64,000 bases of DNA from assembly GCA_019359745.1 (NCBI GenBank), contig JAHHGT010000010.1, positions 1 through 64,000 on the forward strand. Direction: 5' to 3'. Made by a program: the position numbers and the translations under genes. The notes below the pieces were generated by a model. The model had not been told where the DNA came from. It saw only the letters and a program-made list of their open reading frames with translations, and searched no databases. Below are positions 16,500 through 24,191 of the stretch, piece by piece (the stretch's first letter is position 1; each line of letters begins with the position of its first letter). Origin of the DNA: Aphanothece saxicola GSE-SYN-MK-01-06B. Lineage in GTDB: Bacteria > Cyanobacteriota > Cyanobacteriia > PCC-6307 > Cyanobiaceae.

Positions 16500-17429
16500 G
16501 TGGACCTGCTCCAGATCCTGGTGAACGGTCTGTCGGTGGGGGCGGTCTATGGGCTGTTCGCCCTGGGCTACACCCTGGTGTTCTCGGTGCTGGGGGTGAT
16601 CAACTTCGCCCATGGGGCCGTGTTCACCCTGGGGGCCTACTTCACCTACCTGCTGATCGGCGGTGCGGTGGGGGCCAACGGATGGCTGGCCGGCGTCCAG
16701 CTGCCCTTCGCCCTGCCTTTCTGGGCTGCCCTGCCCCTGGCGGGCCTGGGGGCGGCCCTGGTGGCCCTGCTGGTGGAGCGGGTGGCCTTCAGGCCCCTGC
16801 GCCGCCGCCGGGCCGATCCGCTGCTGGCCCTGATCACCAGCCTCGGGGCGGGCGTGATCCTGGTGAACCTGATCCAGTTGCTGGTGGGGGCGGAAAGCTA
16901 TGCGATCCCCACCGGCGCCCTCGGCGGCCTGCCGGCCTCGTTCTCCCTGCTGGGCGCCCGGGTGCGCACGGTGCAGGCCCTGCTGCTGGGCATCGCCGTG
17001 GTGCTCCTGGCCCTGCTCACCCTCTGGCTGGAGGGCAGCCGCAACGGCAAGGGGCTGCAGGCGGTGGCCGAAGACCCCGAAACCGCCCAGCTGCTGGGCA
17101 TCGACAGCACGGCGATGGTGCGACTGGCCTTCGGGCTCAGCGGCTTCCTGGCCGGGGTGGCCGGCGGGCTGGTGGGGTTGAGCGTCAGCATCGCCGGCCC
17201 CTACTTCGGCATCGGCTATGGCCTCAAGGGCCTGGCGGTGCTGGTGCTGGGCGGCCTGGGCAGTGTGCCGGGGGCGGTGCTGGGCGGGCTGATCGTCGGC
17301 CTGGCAGAAGCTTTCGTGCCGGCCGACTGGTCGGGTTACAAGGACGCCGTGAGCTACGGCTTCCTGTTCCTGGTGCTGCTGCTGCGGCCCCGGGGGCTGC
17401 TGGGCCGGCCCCTGCCCACCAAGGTGTGA
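16500..17429 (+). CDS. Branched-chain/neutral amino-acid permease (LivH/NatD-like)
   Basis: A 309-residue integral membrane protein with about eight hydrophobic helices, one of the two channel-forming subunits. Family features are LLQILVNGLSVGAVYGLFAL and YTLVFSVLGVINFAHGAVFT at the N-terminus, the EAA-like loop around QAVAEDPETAQLLGIDSTAM that docks the ATPase, and GGLGSVPGAVLGGLIVGLAE near the end. GTG at 16500 is the start, 9 bases after the binding-protein stop, and the next permease begins 6 bases after its stop. Tight spacing and same strand show one operon with hemL upstream. Confidence 0.9.
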   Translation: MDLLQILVNGLSVGAVYGLFALGYTLVFSVLGVINFAHGAVFTLGAYFTYLLIGGAVGANGWLAGVQLPFALPFWAALPLAGLGAALVALLVERVAFRPLRRRRADPLLALITSLGAGVILVNLIQLLVGAESYAIPTGALGGLPASFSLLGARVRTVQALLLGIAVVLLALLTLWLEGSRNGKGLQAVAEDPETAQLLGIDSTAMVRLAFGLSGFLAGVAGGLVGLSVSIAGPYFGIGYGLKGLAVLVLGGLGSVPGAVLGGLIVGLAEAFVPADWSGYKDAVSYGFLFLVLLLRPRGLLGRPLPTKV

Positions 17430-17434
17430 GGGCC

Positions 17435-18346
17435 ATGGACGCCGCCCTGCTCGAACAGATGCTGCTCGGCGCCCTGCTGGCACTCTCTGTGTACCTGCCC
17501 CTGGGCTGCGGCCAGCTGTCGCTGGCCACCCCGGGGTTCTATGCGGTGGGGGGCTATGTGGCGGCCCTGCTCTCCACCGGCGTTGCCGCCTTCGTCGGCA
17601 GCGGCGCCACCTCACCGCTATGGGCCCTGCTGGCGGAGATGGTGCTGGGCGGGATGCTGGCGGGATTGATCGCCCTGGCGATCGGCGGCCCGGTGCTGCG
17701 GCTGCGGGGCATCTACCTGGCCATTGCCACGATCGCCCTGGTGGAGATCCTGCGGGTGCTCAACCTCAACCTGCCCTTCACCGGCGGCGCCATGGGCATC
17801 TTCGGCATCCCCCAGCCCTTCGCGCACGCCGAGGGGTACGTGCTGTTCACCCTGGCGCTGCTGGCCCTGGCCTGCTGGTTGTGCCAGCGGCTGGAGGCCC
17901 TGCGGCTGGGGCGGGCGATGGCCGCCATCCGCGACGACGAACTGGCAGCCGCCAGCGTCGGCATCGACACCCCCCGCACCAAGCTGATCGCCTTCGTGGC
18001 CAGCGCCGTGCTCGCCGGCGTCACCGGAGCACTGGCCGCCCACTTTCTCAATTCCTGGAACGCCCGGGCCGGCAGCTTCGACGCCAGCATCACCACCCTG
18101 GCCTTCGTGGTGTTCGGCGGTTCGCGCTTCTGGCTGGGGCCAGTGATTGGGGGCCTGGCACTCACCGCCCTGCCGGAGCTGCTGCGGCCGGTGGGGGACC
18201 TGCGCCTGATCCTGTTCGGCGCCGTGATCCTGCTCGGACCGCTGTTCTTTCCCCAGGGGCTGGTGACAGCGGAGCGGCTGCGGGCACTGGGCGCCCTGCT
18301 GGGCCGGGGCCGCCACCGGAGCCGTCAGGCGCCGCAGGCCCCATGA
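17435..18346 (+). CDS. Branched-chain/neutral amino-acid permease (LivM/NatC-like)
   Basis: A 303-residue second permease of the amino-acid importer, with 8-9 hydrophobic helices. LivM-type landmarks are LATPGFYAVGGYVAALLSTG, VLRLRGIYLAIATIALVEIL and the ATPase-docking MAAIRDDELAAASVGIDTPR, followed by FVASAVLAGVTGALAAHFLN and VVFGGSRFWLGPVIGGLAL. I start at ATG 17435, 6 bases after the LivH-like stop, because the long open frame extending upstream is a shadow of that gene. Its stop overlaps the ATG of the next ATPase in ATGA (18343-18346). Confidence 0.9.
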   Translation: MDAALLEQMLLGALLALSVYLPLGCGQLSLATPGFYAVGGYVAALLSTGVAAFVGSGATSPLWALLAEMVLGGMLAGLIALAIGGPVLRLRGIYLAIATIALVEILRVLNLNLPFTGGAMGIFGIPQPFAHAEGYVLFTLALLALACWLCQRLEALRLGRAMAAIRDDELAAASVGIDTPRTKLIAFVASAVLAGVTGALAAHFLNSWNARAGSFDASITTLAFVVFGGSRFWLGPVIGGLALTALPELLRPVGDLRLILFGAVILLGPLFFPQGLVTAERLRALGALLGRGRHRSRQAPQAP

Positions 18347-19158
18347 ACCGGAGCCCCGACGCCACCGCCCCGGTGCCCCTGCTGCAGGTGGAGGCGGTCA
18401 GCTGCCGCTTCGGCGGCCTCCTGGCCCTCGATCGGGTGAGCCTGGAGCTGGAGGAGGGGGAGATCTTCGGCCTGATCGGTCCCAACGGCGCCGGCAAGAC
18501 CACCCTGTTCAACGTCATCTCCGGCCTCACCACCCCCAGCGGCGGCCGCTGCCTCTGGCGGGGTGTGCCCACCACGGGCCTGGGGGCCAGCGGCCTCAAC
18601 CGGCTCGGCATCGCCCGCACCTTCCAGAACCTGCGCCTGTTCGAGAGCCTGACGGTGCGCGAGAACGTGCTGGTGGGCCTGCACCACGCCGCCCGCGCCC
18701 CCCTGCTGGGGGCCCTGCTGGGCAACGGCGCCTTCCGCCGCCACCAGGGGCGGCTGGAGGCCCGGGCGATGGAGCTGCTCACCCTGCTGGAGCTGGCGGC
18801 CCTGGCGGAGCAGCGGGCCGGGGATCTGCCCTATGGCGATCGGCGGCGCCTGGAGATCGCCCGGGCCCTGGCGACGGCACCACAGCTGTTGCTGCTGGAT
18901 GAACCCGCCGCCGGCATGAACCCGGCCGAGAAAGACGACCTGCGGCAGCTGATCGGCCGGATCCGCGACCACTTCGCCCTGACGGTGCTGATCATTGAGC
19001 ACCATGTGCCGCTGATGATGCGCCTCTGCGACCGGCTGGCGGTGCTCAACTTCGGCCAACGGATCGCCCTTGGCAGCCCCGCCGAGGTGCGCACCGATCC
19101 GCGGGTGATCGAGGCCTACCTGGGCGGCCAGGGCCAGGCCAGAGGAGAGGGCCGATGA
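18343..19158 (+). CDS. Amino-acid ABC transporter ATPase (LivG-like)
   Basis: A 271-residue nucleotide-binding subunit. Walker A GPNGAGKTTLFNVISGL, Q-loop region GIARTFQNLRLFESLTV, a signature region that is degenerate (LPYGDRRRLEIARAL in place of canonical LSGGQ), Walker B LLLLDEPAAGMNP and the switch histidine LTVLIIEHHVPLMM are all present. The YGDRR variant is usual for LivG/NatA proteins (SYGxQRRLEIARAL), so it is not a defect. ATG 18343 overlaps the upstream permease stop, and the gene overlaps the next ATPase start by 4 bases. It pairs as a heterodimer with the LivF-like ATPase. Confidence 0.92.
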   Translation: MNRSPDATAPVPLLQVEAVSCRFGGLLALDRVSLELEEGEIFGLIGPNGAGKTTLFNVISGLTTPSGGRCLWRGVPTTGLGASGLNRLGIARTFQNLRLFESLTVRENVLVGLHHAARAPLLGALLGNGAFRRHQGRLEARAMELLTLLELAALAEQRAGDLPYGDRRRLEIARALATAPQLLLLDEPAAGMNPAEKDDLRQLIGRIRDHFALTVLIIEHHVPLMMRLCDRLAVLNFGQRIALGSPAEVRTDPRVIEAYLGGQGQARGEGR

Positions 19159-19874
19159 GCGCCCCGCTGCTGGAGCTGCGCCGGCTCACGGTGCGCTACG
19201 GCGCCCTTACTGCCCTGCGGGGCCTGGATCTGCAGGTGCAGGAGGGCGAGCTGGTGACGCTGCTGGGGGCCAACGGCGCCGGCAAGAGCACCACCCTGCG
19301 GGCCATCTCCCGGCTCGTGGGCGCCGCCGCCGGCCAGGTGCTGTGGCGCGGCGCCGACCTGGCGGGGGTGCCCACGCACCGCACGGTGCGCCTCGGCATC
19401 GGCCATTGCCCGGAGGGCCGCCGCGTTCTGGCGCGCCAGACCGTGGCCACCAACCTGGAACTGGGGGCCTGGCTGCGGCGTGACCGGGCCGGCATCGCCA
19501 CCGACCTGGAGCGCTGCTACAATTTGTTCCCCCGCCTGGCGGAACGGCGCCGCCAGCTGGCCGGCAACCTGTCCGGGGGCGAGCAGCAGATGCTGGCGAT
19601 CGCCCGGGCCCTGATGGGCCGGCCCAGCCTGCTGCTGCTGGATGAGCCCAGCCTGGGCCTGGCGCCGAAACTGGTGGCCGAGGTGATGGCCGCCCTGGCG
19701 GCCCTGCATGACGACGGGCTGTCGATGCTGCTGGTGGAGCAGAACGCCACCGCCGCCCTGGAGATCGCCGATCGCGGCGTGGTGCTGGAAAGCGGCAGCA
19801 TCAGCCTGGAAGGCAGCCCCGCCGCCCTGCTGGCCGATGAAGGGCTGCGGGCCTCCTACCTGGGGAGTGGCTAG
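19155..19874 (+). CDS. Amino-acid ABC transporter ATPase (LivF-like)
   Basis: A 239-residue partner ATPase completing the importer. It has Walker A GANGAGKSTTLRAISRL, a canonical signature NLSGGEQQMLAIARALMG, Walker B LLLLDEPSLGLAPK and the LivF-type switch VEQNATAALEIADRGVVLES, in which glutamine replaces the usual histidine, a normal feature of the subfamily. GHCPEGRRVLARQTVATNLE is the LivF hallmark loop. The start overlaps the previous stop (ATGA). The K+ channel gene begins 2 bases after its stop, so it may be co-transcribed. Confidence 0.93.
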   Translation: MSAPLLELRRLTVRYGALTALRGLDLQVQEGELVTLLGANGAGKSTTLRAISRLVGAAAGQVLWRGADLAGVPTHRTVRLGIGHCPEGRRVLARQTVATNLELGAWLRRDRAGIATDLERCYNLFPRLAERRRQLAGNLSGGEQQMLAIARALMGRPSLLLLDEPSLGLAPKLVAEVMAALAALHDDGLSMLLVEQNATAALEIADRGVVLESGSISLEGSPAALLADEGLRASYLGSG

Positions 19875-19876
19875 CC

Positions 19877-20791
19877 ATGCTGCTGGTGGCGCTGCTGCTG
19901 GCCGGACTGGTCCTCCTTGCCCTGGGGCTGGTGCGGTTCGCCGGCCGCCCCTGGCTGGGCCGCACGATCCTCGAGACGGAAACAACCTCCGGCAAGGTCT
20001 TCGACGCCCTGCTGATGCTGGCGATCGCCCTGAGCGTGCTGGCAGTGGTGCTGGAGAGCGATCCGCTGCTGCGGCAGCACTGGTCGGGCACCTTCCTGCG
20101 GCTGGAATGGGCCTTCACCCTGCTGTTCAGCCTCGAATATCTGTTGCGGCTGTTGCTCGTGGCCGAGCCAAGGCGCTATGCGACCAGCTTCTTCGGGCTT
20201 GTGGACCTGCTGGCGATCCTGCCTTCCTACCTGGGCCTGTTGATCGGTGGCGGACAACTGTTCCTCGTGGTGCGGGTGCTGCGGCTGCTGCGGGTGTTCC
20301 GGGTGCTCAAGCTGGGCGCCTATCTGCAGGAGGCGGAACTGCTCTGGAGCGCCCTGATCGCCGCCCGCCGCAAGATCACCGTGTTCCTGCTGGCCATGGT
20401 GACGCTGGTGATCCTGATCGGCGCCTTCATGTATGTGATCGAAGCCGGCAATGACGGCTTCGGCAGCATCCCGGTGGCCATCTACTGGGCCTGCGTCACC
20501 ATCACCACGGTGGGCTACGGCGACGTGGCGCCGGTGACACCCCTGGGGCGCTTCATGGCCTCGGTGGTGATGCTGATCGGCTACAGCATCATCGCCGTGC
20601 CCACCGGCATCCTCAGCGCCGAAATCGGCCTGAAGGTGCTGCGTCCTGCCGAAGCCACGTCCACCGGATCCGGCGAGTTCCAGACCCCACAGCCGGAGGA
20701 TCCGAAGCCGATGATCGTCTGCGGTGCCTGCCTGAAGGACGGGCATGATCCTGATGCCCGCCATTGCAAGTTCTGTGGCGCCGAGCTCTGA
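19877..20791 (+). CDS. Voltage-gated-type K+ channel with C-terminal zinc ribbon
   Basis: A 304-residue six-helix Kv-type channel. S1-S3 lie at about residues 40-125 (with LRLEWAFTLLFSLEYLLRLL). S4 has regularly spaced arginines (VVRVLRLLRVFRVLKLG, about 133-150). The pore helix and selectivity filter are CVTITTVGYGDVAPVTPLGR near residue 210. After S6 and a short linker the chain ends in a small zinc-ribbon pair: MIVCGACLKDGHDPDARHC followed by CKFCGAEL, a CxxC...CxxC arrangement. A zinc ribbon fused to a Kv-type channel is unusual and may sense metal or redox state or mediate assembly. ATG 19877 starts 2 bases after the LivF-like stop, so it probably shares the operon promoter. Confidence 0.9.
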   Translation: MLLVALLLAGLVLLALGLVRFAGRPWLGRTILETETTSGKVFDALLMLAIALSVLAVVLESDPLLRQHWSGTFLRLEWAFTLLFSLEYLLRLLLVAEPRRYATSFFGLVDLLAILPSYLGLLIGGGQLFLVVRVLRLLRVFRVLKLGAYLQEAELLWSALIAARRKITVFLLAMVTLVILIGAFMYVIEAGNDGFGSIPVAIYWACVTITTVGYGDVAPVTPLGRFMASVVMLIGYSIIAVPTGILSAEIGLKVLRPAEATSTGSGEFQTPQPEDPKPMIVCGACLKDGHDPDARHCKFCGAEL

Positions 20792-20806
20792 GTAGGGTCG
20801 CCGGAG

Positions 20807-20831
20807 CTTCTCTCGCCAGAAAGGAGAGAAG
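20807..20831 (+). terminator. Hairpin after the amino-acid transporter/channel operon
   Basis: An 8-base perfect inverted repeat, CTTCTCTC and GAGAGAAG, with a 9-base loop lies 16 bases after the channel stop. No T-run follows, so it may be a weak terminator or an mRNA 3'-stabilising hairpin. Confidence 0.4.
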
Positions 20832-20932
20832 AGGGGCCTGCCCTCAGAATGATGGCTGCTAGGCTATGCGGATATGGTTAACAGCCCATTTTCATTGCAG
20901 TCCGTCCGCCCGCCCATCGCCAGGCCATCTGA

Positions 20933-21442
20933 ATGGCTGGCCTGAACAATCCGCTGACGTCGTGGCTGAAGCGCCGCAGGAGGAAACGAAAGCGAGGCAA
21001 CCCAGCCCGAAGTCAGAGGACCCAGGCTCGACGATCGCGCCCTATGGCCAGGTTCCTGCGGAACCGGCGAACGCGGAACCATGGAAAACAACGCTGGGTC
21101 GTTGCCGTGCTCTGCTGCACCGGCCTCGTCCTTCTCGTCAGCCTCGGACTGCTGGGCAGGTTGGCCTTCTTACCCACTCCGACACCTGAGGTGGCCGTCA
21201 AGGATCGGCGCCCGGAACAACAGGCGGAATGCGAGAAACTTGCCAGCAGCAAACTGCTTCATCCAGACAGTTACAAGCGCGTCAGCCGCTTTGACGAAAC
21301 AGGGGATGACGGGGCGCAACGAACCTTCCAATGGACCTTCACCAGCAAGACCAACAAGGGGAGTACCGGCAAGGGTTCTGTCATCTGCAAGGCCAGTAAC
21401 CATCTGCAGATGGCGACCGTCGAAGTCAGGCAAGTGAACTAG
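20933..21442 (+). CDS. Single-pass membrane protein with very basic N-terminus
   Basis: A 169-residue protein. Residues 1-50 are extremely basic (LKRRRRKRKRGNPARSQRT, then RFLRNRRTRNHGKQRW). One membrane helix follows at about 55-78 (WVVAVLCCTGLVLLVSLGLL). The outside domain of about 85 residues has two cysteines (QQAECEKLASSKLLHPDSYK and SVICKASNHLQMATVEVRQ). The Arg/Lys-rich N-terminus predicts a cytoplasmic N-tail and an exported C-terminal domain. The domain contains a KLLHPDSYKRVSR..TFQWTF pattern seen in small periplasmic conserved domains. Start could also be the methionine at residue 38. G+C is lower than in neighbours. Function unknown. Confidence 0.6.
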   Translation: MAGLNNPLTSWLKRRRRKRKRGNPARSQRTQARRSRPMARFLRNRRTRNHGKQRWVVAVLCCTGLVLLVSLGLLGRLAFLPTPTPEVAVKDRRPEQQAECEKLASSKLLHPDSYKRVSRFDETGDDGAQRTFQWTFTSKTNKGSTGKGSVICKASNHLQMATVEVRQVN

Positions 21443-21859
21443 CCCGTGTGGTGCGTCATCTCAAAGGACGTGCCCATATGGGTGAGCATTGAGCCCGATG
21501 CGAGAGATCAGAAACTGGCGTTTTTCTTGCATCTCCATGACGTTGCCGGGTGAGAACAATGGCACGATGGATTGCATCAAACTATCCCGGTGTTTCGCCC
21601 CTGGACAGGCCTGAGCGGCTGAAACGGAGCCACGGACTTCCGGCAGAGTTCCCGGTTCGACATTCACAGCTGGCCCAGAGTCTTTCGATGGTGTTGTGTG
21701 GGATCCGGTCCTGAACAGGCCCTTTGTCAGAGGGGGAACCTGGAACACCTACGGCGGCGGTGTGCGCAGGCGCTTTGGCGGTGCCCCCTGTGCGGCCTTC
21801 GCCCCGTAGGCACGCGGCCTCTGGTAAGCAGGTGGGAGCCAACGCCACCCGTCAGACCC
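21443..21859. other. Intergenic stretch with no confident gene
   Basis: About 417 bases lie between the small membrane protein and the exonuclease. A plus-strand frame from about 21620 to 21810 gives a partly protein-like stretch (ESFDGVVWDPVLNRPFVRGG, then TWNTYGGG) without a plausible start, possibly a gene fragment. Otherwise I see nothing in it. Confidence 0.35.
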
Positions 21860-22579
21860 ATGGATGAGCCAAGCCGTGGCGCTGCCCTCAGGGCGGTGGG
21901 CTGGACGGAGCAGGACGTCCGTCGCTATGAGCAACTGTCGACGTACCGCAGCCGCTGGGGTGCCGCCAACCTGGGCCGTGACGAGCGGCGCTTTCTGCGC
22001 AGCGCCGAAGCCGCCCTGCCCCAGAAGCAACCATCATCGGCGCCAGTGATCGGCCCTGGCCTGGGGACCATTCCGCAGGGTTGCTTCGTGGCTCTGGATT
22101 TCGAGACGGCGGATCAGGGCCGGGACAGCGCCTGCTCGATCGCCCTGGTGCGGGTGGAGCAGCGAACCATCGTGCACCGCGAGCATCGCTTGATTCGCCC
22201 GCCGCGGCGGACCTTTCTGTTCACCTCCATCCACGGCATCAGCTGGTCTCAGGTGGCCCAGGCACCCACATTCGCTGAACTCTGGCCGCAGCTGGCGGCC
22301 TGTCTGGAGGGGGCGCAATTCATCGCCGCCCACAACGCCAGTTTTGATGCCGGCGTGCTGCGGGCCTGCTGCGAGCAGGCCGGCCTGCGGCCTCCCAGCC
22401 AACCCTTTCTCTGCACAGTCCAGGTGGCCAGACAGGCCTGGAATCTGCGGCCCACCAAATTACCGGATGTGTGCCGCCATCTGGGTCTGCCGCTCCAGCA
22501 TCACGATGCCCTCTCCGATGCCGAAGCCTGCGCCGGCATCGTGCTGGCGGCCAGGGCCAGCAGGAATCCGAAGAACTGA
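21860..22579 (+). CDS. DnaQ-like DEDDh 3'-5' exonuclease
   Basis: A 239-residue protein with a leading segment of about 75 residues (GWTEQDVRRYEQLSTYRSRW) and an exonuclease domain. All DEDDh motifs are visible: Exo I FVALDFETADQ, Exo II FIAAHNASFDAGVLR and Exo III with histidine and aspartate HHDALSDAEAC. It also has the LPDVCRHLGLPLQHHDAL stretch typical of PolIII-epsilon-like exonucleases. It probably degrades or proofreads single-stranded DNA or small RNA. ATG 21860 is preferred over an upstream open extension of 54 codons with no protein character. The 3' end overlaps the tail of the decayed znuB on the opposite strand by 79 bases. Confidence 0.86.
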   Translation: MDEPSRGAALRAVGWTEQDVRRYEQLSTYRSRWGAANLGRDERRFLRSAEAALPQKQPSSAPVIGPGLGTIPQGCFVALDFETADQGRDSACSIALVRVEQRTIVHREHRLIRPPRRTFLFTSIHGISWSQVAQAPTFAELWPQLAACLEGAQFIAAHNASFDAGVLRACCEQAGLRPPSQPFLCTVQVARQAWNLRPTKLPDVCRHLGLPLQHHDALSDAEACAGIVLAARASRNPKN

Positions 22580-22989
22580 ACAATCACCACGCAAGGGCCC
22601 GAGGGCAGGTTGGTGAGGCCAGAACCAAGCAGCCCCACCGCCTTTGTCGACACGGCCACCAACACGGCGAGCAGCAGGATGAAGGCGATCCGGTGCCACT
22701 GGTTGCCGACACCGAAGGCCCCTGCCAGATCGGCATGCAGGGTGACCAGCACCTGGGCGCGCAGGCTCACCAGCAGGGCAAACACCACAGCGAAGGGGAT
22801 CAGCACCAGGGTGGGGTTGAGGCCCAGCAGGGCGGAATGGCCCAGGGCATCGCTGAAGAACGACAACTGGCGCAGCACCGCGAAACTGCCCAGCAGACCG
22901 CCCAGGGTCCCGGTCAGCAAGCCCCCCAGCAGGGCGCGTTGCATGAACGGCTGGCCGATCACCGTGCCGAGCTGGGAGACCTCCGTCAT
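22501..22989 (-). pseudogene. znuB: Internally deleted metal ABC permease (znuB remnant)
   Basis: A 162-codon open frame. It begins like an intact zinc/manganese permease (MQRALLGGLLTGTLGGLLGS, then FAVLRQLSFFSDALGHSALL), then jumps through recognisable pieces with the intervening membrane helices missing: LNPTLVLIPFAVVFALLV, LRAQVLVTLHADLAGAFGV, HRIAFILLLAVLVAVSTKAV and LPSGPCVVIVQFFGFLLALA. Intact ZnuB proteins are about 260-290 residues; about 100 are lost in at least two, probably three, in-frame deletions. The last residues (STMPAQASASERAS) are read antisense to the neighbouring exonuclease gene. It follows znuA and a 12-codon znuC stub, and no ATPase gene remains, so it cannot work as a normal permease. 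The frame has stayed open, suggesting recent or tolerated erosion. Confidence 0.75.
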
Positions 22990-23024
22990 CTGTTCCGCAG
23001 GTTCTCAAGCTCCAGCAAAGTCAT
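22986..23024 (-). pseudogene. znuC: 12-codon stub of the zinc transporter ATPase gene
   Basis: Directly after znuA, sharing its stop (TGATG), is ATG followed by codons for TLLELENLRNR and TGA. This is how ABC ATPases of the ZnuC group begin, and it sits exactly where znuC lies in znuA-znuC-znuB operons. Everything after the first dozen codons is gone. The stub's TGA overlaps the znuB-remnant ATG (ATGA). It is far too short to encode any function beyond possible coupling of translation. Confidence 0.65.
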
Positions 23025-23989
23025 CAGCGGAACGCGCTCACCAGGTCGCTGACATTGCGGGTCATGACCTTGCCGTAGGTGGCCGGGATCCTGGAGGCCT
23101 CTTCGGTGCCGGTTTCGAGGGGATCGAAGACGCTGATGCGGATCCCCAGATCCCCGGCCAGGGCGTTGAAGGAGCGGTTGCCCTCCTGGGGTTCGCTGAG
23201 CAGGGCCCGCAGCTGGCTGCGCTTCACCGTCTCGGCCACCCGGGCCAGATCCGCCGGGGAGGGGTTCTGCTCCGGCACATCCACCAGGTACTCGGCCTTG
23301 AGTCCGTAGCGCTCGGCGACGTAGGGGGCGAAGTCGTGCACCACCACGAAGGTCTTGCCCCGGAACGGGGCCAGCTGCTCGGCGAACGCCTTGTCCAGCT
23401 GGCGCAGCTCGCCGCTGAAGGCGGCGGCATTGCGGCGGTAGCCCTCGGCGCAGGCCGGATCGGCGGCGATCAGGCCATCGCGGATGTTGTCCACCTGCTG
23501 GGCGGCGCGCACCGGATCGAGCCAGATGTGGGGATTGATCGGGCCGTGGTCGTGGCCGTGATCATGGCCATCGGCGTGCTCCCCGGCGGGCTCCGCCGGG
23601 TTCTCCAGGGTGGCGATGCCGCGACTGGAGTCGATCACTTTGAGGGCGGGGTTTTCGGCGCCCTGCACCAGCTTGTCGAGGAACGATTCCATGCCCAGGC
23701 CGTTCTTCACCAACACCCTGGCGTTGCGGATGGCCGCCACATCTCCCGGCCGGGCCTGGAAATCATGGGGGCCGCTGGCGGCGGGGATCAGCGCCGTCAC
23801 ATCGGCGCAGTCGCCGGCCACGGCGCGGGTGAACAGGGTGATCGGCAGGAAGGTGGTCACCACCTTGGGGCGATCGGCGCGGCCGGCCTGGGGTGCTGCC
23901 GACTCCACCGCCGGACGGCAGGCCAGAAGGAGGGCGGACAGACCCACGGCCAGGGCCAGCAGGGGACGACGGGATGGGGGCTGGATCAT
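23024..23989 (-). CDS. znuA: Periplasmic zinc-binding protein of an ABC transporter
   Basis: A 321-residue cluster-9 metal-binding protein. A signal peptide or lipobox (LLALAVGLSALLLAC) precedes VVTTFLPITLFTRAVAGDCA. Metal-site and family landmarks are GPHDFQARPGDV (first histidine), a His-rich flexible loop HADGHDHGHDHGPINPHIWL carrying the second histidine, VVVHDFAPYVAERYGL (third histidine) and a terminal acidic SVFDPLETG. The charged His loop is typical of ZnuA rather than manganese-specific members. ATG 23989 has GGAGG upstream; GTG 24016 is an alternative. A Zur-like box lies upstream. Its permease and ATPase are degenerate downstream, so this receptor may be orphaned, serve another transporter, or act as a zinc store. 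Confidence 0.9.
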   Translation of the reverse strand: MIQPPSRRPLLALAVGLSALLLACRPAVESAAPQAGRADRPKVVTTFLPITLFTRAVAGDCADVTALIPAASGPHDFQARPGDVAAIRNARVLVKNGLGMESFLDKLVQGAENPALKVIDSSRGIATLENPAEPAGEHADGHDHGHDHGPINPHIWLDPVRAAQQVDNIRDGLIAADPACAEGYRRNAAAFSGELRQLDKAFAEQLAPFRGKTFVVVHDFAPYVAERYGLKAEYLVDVPEQNPSPADLARVAETVKRSQLRALLSEPQEGNRSFNALAGDLGIRISVFDPLETGTEEASRIPATYGKVMTRNVSDLVSAFR

Positions 23990-24069
23990 GGGGCAAAACC
24001 TCCGGAACGGGTTCACTGATCCCCTCCGGAGGCCATGGGGCAGGGACCTGGCAAGTCAGAGGGCGGGTT

Positions 24070-24085
24070 TGGGAATCATTATCAA
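24070..24085 (-). promoter_or_regulatory. Zur/Fur-type operator between znuA and ndb
   Basis: On the minus strand the sequence reads TTGATAATGATTCCCA, matching 12 of 15 positions of the cyanobacterial Zur palindrome TGATAATNATTATCA as I remember it. It lies 81 bases before the znuA ATG and 107 before ndb, in the only clearly A+T-rich part of the spacer. Zinc-dependent repression of znuA is the likely role. Confidence 0.55.
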
Positions 24086-24191
24086 TCTAGCAGCCACCGG
24101 ATCTGCGTCCGCACTTCCACGCAAACCGCGTCCTTCACTACCGCCCCGGCATGGCGGGCTGCCTACGGTCATGACGTGAGGATGTGGCGCG

